NCBI RefSeq assembly: GCF_947488945.1
Contig: NZ_CANLBS010000009.1
Coordinates: 124,001 to 188,000 of the forward strand
Direction: 5' to 3'
Length of the DNA: 64,000 bases
Origin: an uncultured Streptomyces sp.
Lineage (GTDB): Bacteria > Actinomycetota > Actinomycetes > Streptomycetales > Streptomycetaceae
A model generated the notes under the pieces. That model did no database searches. It was not told where the DNA came from and saw only the letters and a program-made list of their open reading frames with translations. How positions within the stretch are numbered: position 1 is the first letter of the stretch; each line of letters begins with the position of its first letter. A program made the position numbers and the translations under genes. Shown in pieces: positions 6,516-14,777 of the stretch.

Positions 6516-8879
6516 CTACGACCGGGGCCGGTTGCCCGTGCCGGTGCCCTTGACGGCGTCCAGCGCGTACACGCACCGGTCCTTGCTGCAGGCGTAGACG
6601 ACACCGGCCCTGGCGACCGGGGAGCCGGTGATCTCGCCGCCGGTGGCGAGCTTCCAGCGCAGGGTGCCGCCGGCCGCGTCGAGGGTGTACAGGACGTGGT
6701 CGGCCGAGCCGAAGTGGACCCGTCCGTCGGCGACGACCGGGGCGCCCACCACGTCGCCGCCGGCGGCGAAGCGCCACTTGGGCGTGCCGGTCACCGCGTC
6801 GAGCGTGTAGAGCGCGCTGCCGCTGCCGACGTGCACGTTCCCGGCGGTCACCAGCACCGGTTCGACGGAGTGGCGGGCCTCGGTGGCGATCCGCCAGCGG
6901 TCCTTGCCGGTGGCCGCGTCCAGGGCGTAGACCGTGCCGAGGTAGTCGGCGAGGTACACCCCGCCGCCCGCCACCGCGGAGCCCGGAGCGAACGCGGGCG
7001 GCGACAGGAAGACGGCCGGGGACTCGAAGTGCCAGCGGACGTGGCCGGAGGCGATGTCCACGGCGAGGACCCGGGTGCCGGCGGCCACGTACACCCGGCC
7101 GTCGGGGGCGGGCGCCAGCCGGACGGGGACGCCGCCGCAGGAGGCCGCGTCCCCGATCGGGTAGGACCAGCGCTCGGCGCCGGTACGCGCGTCGAGCGCC
7201 CGCAGCCGGGCGTCCTGCCAGACGTAGACCGTGGAGCCGTGGAGCGCCGGGCCGGCCTCCGGCGTCTCGAAGTCGGCCTGGGCGCCGGTGAGTTCCCACA
7301 GCTTCTCGCCGGTGCCCGCCTCCCACGCCTGCACCCCGCCGCCCCGGGTCGCGGTGAGCACCGTGCCCCGCTCGGCCTGGAGCGAGTACACCCACGCGTC
7401 GGTCCGCACCCGCCAGAGTTCGGCGCCGCCGGTGGCGTCCAGGGCGTACAGCGACGGGCCGTCGGAGGCGTGGATGCGGCCCCCGTCGACCGCCATCGCC
7501 CACGCCACGTCGCGGGTCTTGAACTGCCGGCGGCCGTTGCCGACGTCGAGCGCGTGGATCTCGAACGACGTCACGTACAGCAGGTCGCCGTCGACGATCG
7601 GGGTCCCCCACACGTCGTTGGACATCCGGAACCGCCAGGGGCGCCAGCGGCCGGAGGCCCCGTCCGGGGCGGGCGCGGGGGCCGGGACGGGGGCGGGCGG
7701 GGCGAGGGCTGCGGCGGTGTGTCCGCCGGGGGCGCGGACCCAGCCGGTGGCGGGCGCCGGGTGCGCGGCGGCGGCGCCGCGGCCCTCGGCGGCGCGGGGG
7801 CCGGGGCCGATCGGCACCTTGGCACCGATCAGCCGGACCGGGCCGCCGTCGGAGAGCGGCACGGCGACGGGCGAGGTTGCGGGCAGTTCGTCGGTGGACC
7901 GGCCCGGCCCCGGACCCGCGACCAGCGGCGGGCGGCTGGGCGGCGGCGGGGCCACCACCTGCGGCGCGGCCGGCGCGGTCGTCCGGCCGCCGCCCCGGCG
8001 GGTCTCGATCATGGCGGTGGCGCTGCCCGGCAGCCACGCCGACGCGGTGCCGCTGTCGTCGCTGCCGGAACCGAAAAGGTGCGGGGCGAGCTGCGCCTGG
8101 AGGTCGGCGGGGGACGGCCTGCGGCCGGCTTCCATCTGCATGCAGGACTCGATCAGCGGCCGCAGGTCGTCCGGCAGCCCTTCGGTGTCCGGTCCTTCGC
8201 GCAGCAGCATGAAGACGGTCTCGACCGGGTTGGCGCCGTGGAAGGGGGCGTGGCCGGTCGCGGCGAAGACGAGCGTCGAGCCCAGCGAGAAGATGTCGCT
8301 GGCCCCGGTGACGCTGCGGGAGTCGCGCGCCTGCTCCGGGGACATGTACGCGGGAGTGCCGACGGCCACATTGGTCATCGTCAGGCGGGTGTTGGAGACG
8401 CCCGAGGCGATCCCGAAGTCGATGACCCGGGGCCCGTCCTCCACGACGAGGACGTTGGACGGCTTCAGGTCGCGGTGGACGAGTCCGGCACCGTGGATGG
8501 ACTGGAGGGCCTCGGCGATGCCGGCGGCCAGCCACCGCACGGCCTGGGTGGGCAGCGGCCCGCACTCGTTCACTATCTCTTCGAGCGAGGGCGCGGGCAC
8601 GTAGGCGGTGGCCAGCCACGGCACGGCGGCGCGCGGGTCGGCGTCGACCACGGCGGCGGTGTAGAACCCGCTGACCGCGCGGGCGGCCTCCACCTCGCGG
8701 GTGAAGCGGACGCGGAAGAGCTGGTCCTCGGCGAGTTCCGTGCGGACCGTCTTGATCGCGACCCGCCGGCCGGATGCCGAACGCGCGAGATAGACCAGTC
8801 CCATGCCGCCGGCCCCGAGCCGTCCCAGCACCTCGAACGGGCCGATCCGCCGCGGGTCGTGCTGCGTGAGCTGCTCCAC
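6516..8879 (-). CDS. afsK: AfsK: Ser/Thr protein kinase with PQQ-type beta-propeller
   Basis: A 787-aa eukaryotic-type kinase. The kinase domain (about 12-275) has the glycine loop GAGGMG, VAIK lysine (K43), HRDLKPSN catalytic loop (D137, N142), DFG (D154) and SPEQ. A Pro/Ala-rich linker (about 290-405) leads to a C-terminal array of PQQ-like repeats of the form ALDAATG. No membrane helix is evident. AfsK phosphorylates AfsR in Streptomyces and is tuned by S-adenosylmethionine and by KbpA. The GTG at 8879 is preferred because GGGGAGG lies 8 nt upstream and the N-terminus VEQLTQHDPRRIG fits AfsK. With this start, T167 corresponds to the activation-loop Thr168 of S. coelicolor AfsK as I recall it. 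Very confident. Confidence 0.95.
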   Translation of the reverse strand: MEQLTQHDPRRIGPFEVLGRLGAGGMGLVYLARSASGRRVAIKTVRTELAEDQLFRVRFTREVEAARAVSGFYTAAVVDADPRAAVPWLATAYVPAPSLEEIVNECGPLPTQAVRWLAAGIAEALQSIHGAGLVHRDLKPSNVLVVEDGPRVIDFGIASGVSNTRLTMTNVAVGTPAYMSPEQARDSRSVTGASDIFSLGSTLVFAATGHAPFHGANPVETVFMLLREGPDTEGLPDDLRPLIESCMQMEAGRRPSPADLQAQLAPHLFGSGSDDSGTASAWLPGSATAMIETRRGGGRTTAPAAPQVVAPPPPSRPPLVAGPGPGRSTDELPATSPVAVPLSDGGPVRLIGAKVPIGPGPRAAEGRGAAAAHPAPATGWVRAPGGHTAAALAPPAPVPAPAPAPDGASGRWRPWRFRMSNDVWGTPIVDGDLLYVTSFEIHALDVGNGRRQFKTRDVAWAMAVDGGRIHASDGPSLYALDATGGAELWRVRTDAWVYSLQAERGTVLTATRGGGVQAWEAGTGEKLWELTGAQADFETPEAGPALHGSTVYVWQDARLRALDARTGAERWSYPIGDAASCGGVPVRLAPAPDGRVYVAAGTRVLAVDIASGHVRWHFESPAVFLSPPAFAPGSAVAGGGVYLADYLGTVYALDAATGKDRWRIATEARHSVEPVLVTAGNVHVGSGSALYTLDAVTGTPKWRFAAGGDVVGAPVVADGRVHFGSADHVLYTLDAAGGTLRWKLATGGEITGSPVARAGVVYACSKDRCVYALDAVKGTGTGNRPRS

Positions 8880-9112
8880 TTGTGCCACCTCCCCGTACGG
8901 GCCCCCGGAATGCGGAGGCCCGCGATCTACCGCCCCGTGCGGCGTCACACCACCGGGCGCCACCTGGCGGTGCGCCCCCCGATTCTTCCTGGCCCGGGCT
9001 CAGGTGGCGAACCCGGGGGCGGATCGGAGTGTCCCGTGCTACTCCGGCTGTTACCGGACATCCGTGCGGCGCGGGCCGTCCGGCCACTGACGGACCGCCG
9101 GGCGTCGCCCCG

Positions 9113-9934
9113 TCAGTCGTGGCCGGGCAGCGCCCCGGCGGGCTGGAGGACGGCGAACAGAGCCCCCTGGTCGTCCTGGAGGACCGCCATCCGCCCGTAG
9201 GGGATGTCGAAGGGCTCCTCGATGACGCGGCCGCCGAGCCGCAGGGTGTCCCGCGCGGTCGCGTCGCAGTCGGCGACGGCGAAGTAGACGAGGAAGTGGC
9301 TCGGCATCATGGCGGGAAAGGCGTCGGTGATGACACTGCGTCCGCCGATCGCGGTGTCCGGGCCGGGTTCGGTGCCCGCCGGGGACCACATCCGGAAGCC
9401 GATGCCGGTCTCGGAAGCGCTGGTCTCGCCGCTGGAGGCGTCGTCCAGGTCCGTGCCGTGGAAGCCGAACACCGCCGCGTAGAAGGGGTCGACGCGTTCC
9501 GGGTCGCGGGTGTGGACCTCGGTCCAGCAGAAGGATCCGGGCTCGTTCTGCTTCTCGAAGCCGGCCCGCCGGCCGGGCTGCCAGAGGCCGAAGACGGCTC
9601 CGCCGGGGTCCACGGCCAGGGCGACCGTGCCCGCGTCCCCCGCGTGCACGGGATCGGTGATGATCTGTCCGCCCGCCGCGCGGACGGCGGCGACCGAGGC
9701 CCGGACGTCCTCGGTGGAGAAGTACACGCCCCACGTCGTGGGCATCCGCCCGTCCCGCTTGGCGGCGAGCGCCGCGACCAGGGAGCCGTCCTCGGCGTAC
9801 GCGTCCGCGAAGGGCATTCCGTCGCCCGCGTGGAAGGTCCAGCCGAAGAGTCCGCCGTAGAACCGCTTGCCCGCTTCGAGGTCCGCGAGCTGGACGTCCA
9901 CCCAGCAGGGCGCGGAGTGCGCGAATGCCGTCAT
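9113..9934 (-). CDS. Two-domain VOC (glyoxalase-fold) protein, possible KbpA counterpart
   Basis: A 273-aa protein with two vicinal-oxygen-chelate halves. The first (about 8-125) begins PCWVDVQLADLEAGKRFYGG and the second (about 140-265) begins FCWTEVHTRDPERVDPFY. Both carry the paired beta-alpha-beta pattern of the glyoxalase/bleomycin-resistance superfamily, and the second half ends in GRMAVLQDDQGALFAVLQP. It lies just upstream of afsK on the same strand with 233 bp between. In S. coelicolor the AfsK inhibitor KbpA is, as I recall, encoded next to afsK, so this is a positional candidate for KbpA, but I cannot confirm sequence identity. The ATG at 9934 follows GGAGGAAGGA. It could equally be an unrelated VOC resistance-type protein. 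Confidence 0.85.
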   Translation of the reverse strand: MTAFAHSAPCWVDVQLADLEAGKRFYGGLFGWTFHAGDGMPFADAYAEDGSLVAALAAKRDGRMPTTWGVYFSTEDVRASVAAVRAAGGQIITDPVHAGDAGTVALAVDPGGAVFGLWQPGRRAGFEKQNEPGSFCWTEVHTRDPERVDPFYAAVFGFHGTDLDDASSGETSASETGIGFRMWSPAGTEPGPDTAIGGRSVITDAFPAMMPSHFLVYFAVADCDATARDTLRLGGRVIEEPFDIPYGRMAVLQDDQGALFAVLQPAGALPGHD

Positions 9935-10010
9935 GGGGCCGGTCCTTCCTCCCCCTCCTCCTCCGCCAACGTAACGGCCCGTTGCTCCGGCCGCCCCCCG
10001 GCGGCGGGCG

Positions 10011-10084
10011 GCCTTCACCGGTCGGGCGCGAGTGTGGGTACACGCGCGCGACCGGTGAAGGCCGGGCCCGGCCTTTACCGGTCG
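10011..10084. repeat. Three copies of GCCTTYACCGGTCG
   Basis: GCCTTCACCGGTCG (10011-10024), its inverted copy CGACCGGTGAAGGC (10049-10062) and GCCTTTACCGGTCG (10071-10084) form an inverted-plus-direct array upstream of the VOC and TetR genes. A partial copy, CCTTCACCGG, recurs at 10251-10260. The pattern suggests multiple operator sites. The first two could also form a long hairpin. Confidence 0.5.
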
Positions 10085-10091
10085 ACAGAAG

Positions 10092-10113
10092 TTGTCCACC
10101 GAAGTTATCCACA
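10092..10113 (+). promoter_or_regulatory. Pair of DnaA-box-like nonamers
   Basis: TTGTCCACC (10092-10100) and TTATCCACA (10105-10113) are same-strand nonamers 13 bp apart. The first is one base from the Streptomyces-preferred DnaA box TTGTCCACA. The second is the classical E. coli box. Beyond them, AT-rich GTTAATAAC follows, and a weaker inverted match (TGTGGAGAA) lies near 10242. The 9935-10391 interval has no gene; these sites and the repeats above are its content. Confidence 0.45.
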
Positions 10114-10391
10114 GGCTGTTAATAACATCATCGCTTTCACGGCCCCTCCACCCGCCCCCGTCCGCCCCTCGCGCCGCTTCCGACCCGACGGCGCCCCCAC
10201 GATGGCCCTCCGCGGGATTCCACGACCCCGCGCCCGAGCCCTGTGGAGAACCTTCACCGGGCCCTCCCGGTCCGCCCCGATCGCTGCCCGAACCTGGCCG
10301 GAAAGCGTCTACACACCCCACCGATACCGGGACATTCCCCATTTGCAGTCGGCCAAATCGCGCTCATCTCACCCGTCGGTAAGCTGACGGC

Positions 10392-11039
10392 ATGACAGGA
10401 CAAGTACGCACCGTTGACGGCCGCGTGGCCGGTCGACGCGGTCAGGCGACGCGGCAGAAGCTGCTCGACTGCCTCAGCGAGATGCTCAGCTCCTCGCCGT
10501 ACCGGGACGTCAAAGTCATCGACGTCGCCCGGAAGGCCGGGACTTCACCCGCGACTTTCTACCAGTACTTCCCCGACGTCGAGGGAGCGGTACTCGAAGT
10601 CGCCGACGAGTTGGCCAAGGAGGGCACCGGGCTGACCGAACTGGTCGAGGGCCGCTCCTGGGTCGGTCGCGCCGGATGGCAGACGGCCGAGGAACTGGTG
10701 GATGGTTTCTTCGACTTCTGGCGCCGCAACGACGCGATTCTCCGCGTCATCGACCTCGCCGCGGCCGAAGGCGACAAGCGGTTCAACAAGATCCGTGTGA
10801 AGATCCTGAGTTCCGTGACCGGCTCCCTCACCGAAGCCGTCAAGGGCCTCCAGTCCAAGGGCAAGGTCGACAAGGACGTCAGTCCCGCCGCGGTGGCGAA
10901 CTGCCTGGTGGCGATGCTGGCCGAGGTCGCCTCGCACCAGAAGGGATTCGCGGGCACCGGCGTCAAGCAGGCCGAACTCAAGCCCAGCCTGGCCCTGTTG
11001 GTGCACCTCGGAGTCACCGGCAAGAAGCCGACGAGGTAG
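10392..11039 (+). CDS. TetR-family transcriptional regulator
   Basis: A 215-aa regulator with a TetR N-terminal helix-turn-helix at about residues 16-65 (GQATRQKLLDCLSEML, then VARKAGTSPATFYQYFPD). The C-terminal helical domain is of the type with DGFFDFWRRNDAILRVIDLAAAEGD, found in several Streptomyces TetR proteins near afsK. The ligand is not predictable. It is monocistronic: a perfect 19-bp hairpin follows the stop, and a 457-bp region with repeats and DnaA-like boxes precedes it. The ATG gives the best alignment to the HTH. In S. coelicolor a TetR gene occupies the same relative position (from memory), so this is probably part of a conserved neighbourhood. Confidence 0.9.
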   Translation: MTGQVRTVDGRVAGRRGQATRQKLLDCLSEMLSSSPYRDVKVIDVARKAGTSPATFYQYFPDVEGAVLEVADELAKEGTGLTELVEGRSWVGRAGWQTAEELVDGFFDFWRRNDAILRVIDLAAAEGDKRFNKIRVKILSSVTGSLTEAVKGLQSKGKVDKDVSPAAVANCLVAMLAEVASHQKGFAGTGVKQAELKPSLALLVHLGVTGKKPTR

Positions 11040-11118
11040 CCGCCGCAGCAGCCCTCCCCCGCACGGATCTCCGCACGGGCGCGCGTCGCGCCTCCGGACG
11101 CCCCGACTCATCCTGTCT

Positions 11119-11161
11119 CACCGACGGCGGGCCACATCCAGCATGTGGCCCGCCGTCGGTG
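11119..11161 (+). terminator. Perfect 19-bp hairpin after the TetR gene
   Basis: 11119-11137 pairs perfectly with 11143-11161 across the loop CCAGC. The left-arm sequence CACCGACGGCGGGC recurs at 11199-11212, so a second, incomplete copy of the arm sits 80 bp downstream. Confidence 0.8.
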
Positions 11162-11298
11162 CGTCCGCCGGTCCCGGCGGCGGCGGTACGGGCAGACGCA
11201 CCGACGGCGGGCACCATGCTCCCAGCCCCGGTCCGGTCGGCCCGGCCCGGAATGTCGGACAGCCCCTCGGACCCCCGCCGGGTGCTGCAATGGGCCGC

Positions 11299-11967
11299 AT
11301 GAACGAGGACCGCAGCGACTTTCTCCGTAGGCTCCACGCCCAGCGCGTCTGGGACGTCGAACTGCCCGCCTTCGACCCCGGCGCCGCCCCGGCCGAGCCC
11401 CTCGCGCTCTTCCGGTCGTGGTTCGCGGAGGCCGTCGACGCCGGCCAGACCGAGCCGCACACCATGACCCTGGCGACCGTCGACGCCTACGGCCACCCCG
11501 ACGTGCGCACCCTGATGCTGCACGACGCGGACGAAGTCGGCTGGCACTTCGGAACCCATGTGACCAGCGCGAAGGGCCACCAGCTCGCCGCCCACCCGCA
11601 CGGCGCACTCAACTTCTACTGGCCGGCACAGGGGCGCCAGGTCCGGGTGCGCGGCCCCGTCACCCTCCGGAGCGCGGCGGAGAGCCTGGCCGACCTGCAC
11701 GCCCACTCGACCGGAGCGCTCGCCTCCGCGCTGGTGGGACGCCAGAGCGAGGTGCTGGACTCGTACGACGACCTGGTCCGGGAATTCGAGGCCGCCTGGG
11801 AGCGGGCACGCGCGGAGCCGGAGGCGGACGCCCCGAGCTGGCGGCTGTACGTCGTCACCCCGCGTGAGGTGGAGTTCTTCCAGGGTGAGGCCCGCCGCCG
11901 CCACGTACGGCTCCGCTACCGACGGCCCGGCGACGGCCCCTGGACGCGCGAGCTGCTCCGGCCGTGA
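11299..11967 (+). CDS. Pyridoxamine 5'-phosphate oxidase-family protein
   Basis: A 222-aa flavin-binding split-barrel protein resembling PNPOx. It has the SWFAEAVDAGQTEPHTMTLA entry strand, the FMN-contacting VRTLMLHDAD strand, AKGHQLAAHPHGALNFYW, and a C-terminal VEFFQGEARRRHVRLRYRR that aligns with the PdxH tail. A second, canonical pdxH is encoded at 43811-44560. This copy is therefore probably a paralogue with a different flavin-dependent redox role or a reserve PNP oxidase. Key PdxH features such as the WxxHxxRLHxR tail are altered here, which argues against it being the housekeeping enzyme. ATG codons at 11290 and 11299 are both possible; neither has a strong Shine-Dalgarno. Confidence 0.85.
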   Translation: MNEDRSDFLRRLHAQRVWDVELPAFDPGAAPAEPLALFRSWFAEAVDAGQTEPHTMTLATVDAYGHPDVRTLMLHDADEVGWHFGTHVTSAKGHQLAAHPHGALNFYWPAQGRQVRVRGPVTLRSAAESLADLHAHSTGALASALVGRQSEVLDSYDDLVREFEAAWERARAEPEADAPSWRLYVVTPREVEFFQGEARRRHVRLRYRRPGDGPWTRELLRP

Positions 11968-12063
11968 CCCCGCGGGCCCCCGCATGGGGAGGGCCACACA
12001 TCTTTGCCCGGTTTCCACGGGAAAGGAGCAGTATGGGAGACAGGCGAGCTGCTGGAGGCCCCC

Positions 12064-12975
12064 ATGGCACGACCTCGTTCCCGTTACGCCCCGGACCGTG
12101 GGCTGACCACCCGCATGGTGAGCACCATGTTCTTCATCGGTCTGCTCTACGTGGTCGTCGTCGGGGTACTGGTGGCCGCCCTCCGGGGGTCGTGGCCGGT
12201 GATCCTGGTCATCACCGGGGGGATGTTCGTCGCCCAGTTCTGGTTCAGCGACCGGATCGCCGCGTACGGCATGGGGGCGCGCGAGGTCACTCCGCAGGAG
12301 GCGCCGGAGCTGCACGGCGCGATCGACCGGATCTGCGCCCTCGCGGACATGCGCAAACCCCGGGTCGCCATCGCCACCAGTGACGTGCCCAACGCGTTCG
12401 CCACCGGCCGGAACGAGAAGACGGCGCTGGTCTGCGCCACCACCGGGCTGCTGCGGAGACTGGAGCCGGACGAGCTGGAGGGGGTCCTCGCGCACGAGAT
12501 GTCCCACGTCGCCCATCGGGACGTCGCCGTGATGACGATCGCCTCGTTCCTGGGGGTGCTGGCGGGCATCGTCACCCGGGTGGCCCTGTGGGGCGGCTTC
12601 GCGCGCAACAACCGCGGCAACGACCCGGCGGGCGTCATCCTCATGCTGATCCCACTGATCAGCGCGGTGGTCTACGCGATCAGCTTCCTGCTCACCCGGC
12701 TGCTGTCCCGCTACCGCGAACTGTCCGCCGACCGCACCGCCGCCCTCCTCACCGGCCGGCCGTCCTCGCTCGCCTCGGCCCTCACGAAGGTGAGCGGGCA
12801 GATGGCCCGCATACCCACCCAGGATCTGCGGAAGGCCGAGCCGTACAACGCGTTCTACTTCGTCCCCGCCTTCTCCTCCGGGGAGAGCATCGGCCGACTC
12901 TTCTCCTCGCATCCGCCGCTGGACCAGCGTCTGGACCAGCTCGCCCGCATCTCCGCCGATCTGTCCCGCCCGTAA
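12064..12975 (+). CDS. htpX: HtpX-type M48 membrane metalloprotease
   Basis: A 303-aa zinc protease of the M48B/HtpX family, which degrades misfolded membrane proteins. Two hydrophobic segments near residues 20-60 anchor it. The zinc motif HEMSH (about 143-147, in LAHEMSHVAHRD) is intact, as is the downstream glutamate segment RELSADRTAALL. Another hydrophobic hairpin lies between them. The ATG at 12064 is chosen because GGAGG lies 6 nt upstream. It forms an operon with the PspAB gene, which starts 9 nt downstream. In actinobacteria this pairing points to envelope-stress handling with the PspA system. Assignment is firm. Confidence 0.93.
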   Translation: MARPRSRYAPDRGLTTRMVSTMFFIGLLYVVVVGVLVAALRGSWPVILVITGGMFVAQFWFSDRIAAYGMGAREVTPQEAPELHGAIDRICALADMRKPRVAIATSDVPNAFATGRNEKTALVCATTGLLRRLEPDELEGVLAHEMSHVAHRDVAVMTIASFLGVLAGIVTRVALWGGFARNNRGNDPAGVILMLIPLISAVVYAISFLLTRLLSRYRELSADRTAALLTGRPSSLASALTKVSGQMARIPTQDLRKAEPYNAFYFVPAFSSGESIGRLFSSHPPLDQRLDQLARISADLSRP

Positions 12976-12984
12976 GGAGGGCCC

Positions 12985-13575
12985 GTGGGCCTGTTCGACG
13001 CGATCCTCGGCCGCAGCAAGCCGGTGCGCCCCGACCTCGACCAGCTCTTCGCCGTGCCGTCCGCCGCGCTCACCCTCCAAGCAGGCACCGGTTTCCGCCC
13101 GACCGGCCGGGGCTCGGTCTGTTTCGCGGGGGTCGAGGGCGGGAGCTTCGCACGGCTCCAGGAGGACGTGCGCGAGCTGCTGGACGCGGACACCGGCCGG
13201 GGCGGGGTGCCGGTGGAGTTCAGCCAGGACCGCTACGGCTACACCTGGCTGCTCGCCACCCAGCCGCCGGACGACCTCGCTGCCCTGGTCAACGACCTGC
13301 ACGCGGTGAACACCCTGCTCCAGGACGGCGGCTACGGCCCCCACCTGCTGTGCTCCCTGATCGGCTTCGAGGACCCCGGGCACGGGCACCGGCCGCTGGC
13401 CCTGGTCTACCTGTACAAGCGCGGCACCTTCTACCCCTTCGCCCCCGCCCCCGGCGGCGGCGAGAAGCGCGACAACCCGCTCGAACTCCAGGTCCGCGCC
13501 ACCCTCGGCGACGACCTCCGCGTGGAGAAGGACCTGTCCCGCTGGTTCCCGGTGTGGGGGGCTCCGGGGTTGTGA
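12985..13575 (+). CDS. pspAB: PspA-associated protein PspAB
   Basis: A 196-aa soluble protein beginning MGLFDAILGRSKPVRPDLDQ, typical of the actinobacterial PspA-associated family PspAB encoded next to htpX. Distinctive stretches are QAGTGFRPTGRGSVCFAGV, VEFSQDRYGYTW and YLYKRGTFYPFAP. It is thought to act with the phage-shock/envelope-stress machinery, but no biochemical role is established. The start is a GTG preceded by AAGGAGG at a 5-nt spacing, only 9 nt after the htpX stop, so the two are co-translated. No transmembrane segment or enzymatic motif is visible. Confidence 0.88.
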   Translation: MGLFDAILGRSKPVRPDLDQLFAVPSAALTLQAGTGFRPTGRGSVCFAGVEGGSFARLQEDVRELLDADTGRGGVPVEFSQDRYGYTWLLATQPPDDLAALVNDLHAVNTLLQDGGYGPHLLCSLIGFEDPGHGHRPLALVYLYKRGTFYPFAPAPGGGEKRDNPLELQVRATLGDDLRVEKDLSRWFPVWGAPGL

Positions 13576-13634
13576 GGGGCGCGGCGGCCGTCGGTGCGTG
13601 GCGTGCGGTGGGTGCGACGGCGCGCTGTACGGGG

Positions 13635-13883
13635 TCAGACGGCGGGAGCGGCGCTCACGAACGCGGCCCACGCGGCGGGAGCGACGGAGAACGTCGGACC
13701 GTCGGTGACCTTGGAGTCACGCACATGCACCGCGTGCGCACAGGAGGCCACCTCGACACAGGCGCCACCCTCGTTGTTGCTGTGGCTGGACTTGTGCCAG
13801 GCGTATGCGACTTCGACGCAGGCCTCGCCCTCGTTGTTGCTGTAACTGGACTTGAACCAGGCCAGTCCCGACATGCCGTTCAT
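13635..13883 (-). CDS. DUF397 protein with duplicated N-terminal motif
   Basis: An 82-aa DUF397 protein, the small partner of DUF5753-type XRE regulators in Streptomyces. The motif W-K-SS-SNNEG-ACVEVA occurs twice in tandem: WFKSSYSNNEGEACVEVA, then WHKSSHSNNEGGACVEVA. The usual C-terminal RDSK and FSVAPAAWAAFVSA follow. The ATG at 13883 overlaps the TGA of the upstream regulator (ATGA), so translation is coupled. These pairs behave like regulator/antagonist modules in development and antibiotic control. The internal duplication makes the protein longer than a standard ~65-residue DUF397. Confidence 0.92.
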   Translation of the reverse strand: MNGMSGLAWFKSSYSNNEGEACVEVAYAWHKSSHSNNEGGACVEVASCAHAVHVRDSKVTDGPTFSVAPAAWAAFVSAAPAV

Positions 13884-14704
13884 AGCTGCTCCGCCTTCTT
13901 CTCGATGAGCTCCGCCGATTCCCAGGGGGTGAGCGCCTGGGCCCGCAGAATGCCGAAGAGGTCGAACAGGTCAGCGACCTGCTCGGGCTTGGAGATCAAC
14001 TTACCGCCGCCCTGCGCCTCGACGTACACCAGACTGCGGCCTTCCGCCGTACTCATCAACTGCATCGGCCCGTTCAGCCCCGCGTGGGTGTGCTGGTGGG
14101 ACGGCATGACTTGGACCGTGAGGTGGTTCATCCGCCGGGTGCAGTCGAGCAGATGGAGAAGTTGATCCTTGAGCACGGTGGTGCCGCCGAGGGTCTTCTC
14201 CAGCACCGACTCCTCGATGACGTACCCGACGTACGGCGGGGGCGTACGGCTCAGCACCGCTTGCCTCTCCAGTCGCGCCTCGACATGCCGCACGATCTCG
14301 TCCTCGGTGTACGCCGGTTTCCGGGAGCGGTAGAGGGCGTAGGCGTACCCCTCCGTCTGGAGAAGTCCCGGAAACAGCATGGTCTCGTAGGCGCTGATGA
14401 CCCGGGCCTGGCGTTCGAGCCGCGCCCAGTCCAGGAACTTGGCCGGGTACTTCTCCTCGTCGACCAGCTCCTTGCACGCGCACAGCGCTCCCCCGGCGTC
14501 GAAGACGCGATCGGCCGTCCCCAAGAACTCCAGCGACGGAATCCGCTCCGCCCGTTCGTACGCGCCCATGAGCGATTCGGAGATCAACAGCCGGTCCGCC
14601 GCCGCCTTCTGGGTCAGGCCGGCGCGGGTCCGGTGGATCTTGATCAGCTCGCCCACGAGCCGCAGCACCTGCGAGGGCTCCCCACTCGTCGCCACCGCTA
14701 CCAC
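13880..14704 (-). CDS. XRE-family regulator with DUF5753 domain
   Basis: A 274-aa helix-turn-helix protein. The N-terminal XRE domain (about 14-72) contains RTRAGLTQKAAADRLLISES and YERAERIPS. The C-terminal DUF5753 domain spans about 90-265 (QARVISAYETMLFPGLLQTE, RLERQAVLSR, YVEAQGGGKLI). Such regulators pair with the DUF397 protein encoded by the next, overlapping gene. The start at 14704 is a GTG; it has no strong Shine-Dalgarno, and a start a few residues later is possible. It is divergent from the hypothetical gene at 14778. Family assignment is secure; targets are unknown. Confidence 0.92.
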   Translation of the reverse strand: MVAVATSGEPSQVLRLVGELIKIHRTRAGLTQKAAADRLLISESLMGAYERAERIPSLEFLGTADRVFDAGGALCACKELVDEEKYPAKFLDWARLERQARVISAYETMLFPGLLQTEGYAYALYRSRKPAYTEDEIVRHVEARLERQAVLSRTPPPYVGYVIEESVLEKTLGGTTVLKDQLLHLLDCTRRMNHLTVQVMPSHQHTHAGLNGPMQLMSTAEGRSLVYVEAQGGGKLISKPEQVADLFDLFGILRAQALTPWESAELIEKKAEQL

Positions 14705-14777
14705 CGCCTTCCCACAACATCCGATGTGGACCGTGTTCCGCTGGTCACGCTACGCATCGGGGGGAATCCTCGTCGTC

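Noticed and set aside
6480..9200. Long plus-strand frame opposite afsK.
   Set aside because: Codon bias and domains belong to afsK on the other strand; no Shine-Dalgarno or motif supports the antisense frame.
10092..10113. Chromosomal origin of replication.
   Set aside because: Only two good boxes, no dnaA or dnaN neighbour and no dense box array; kept only as DnaA-box-like sites.
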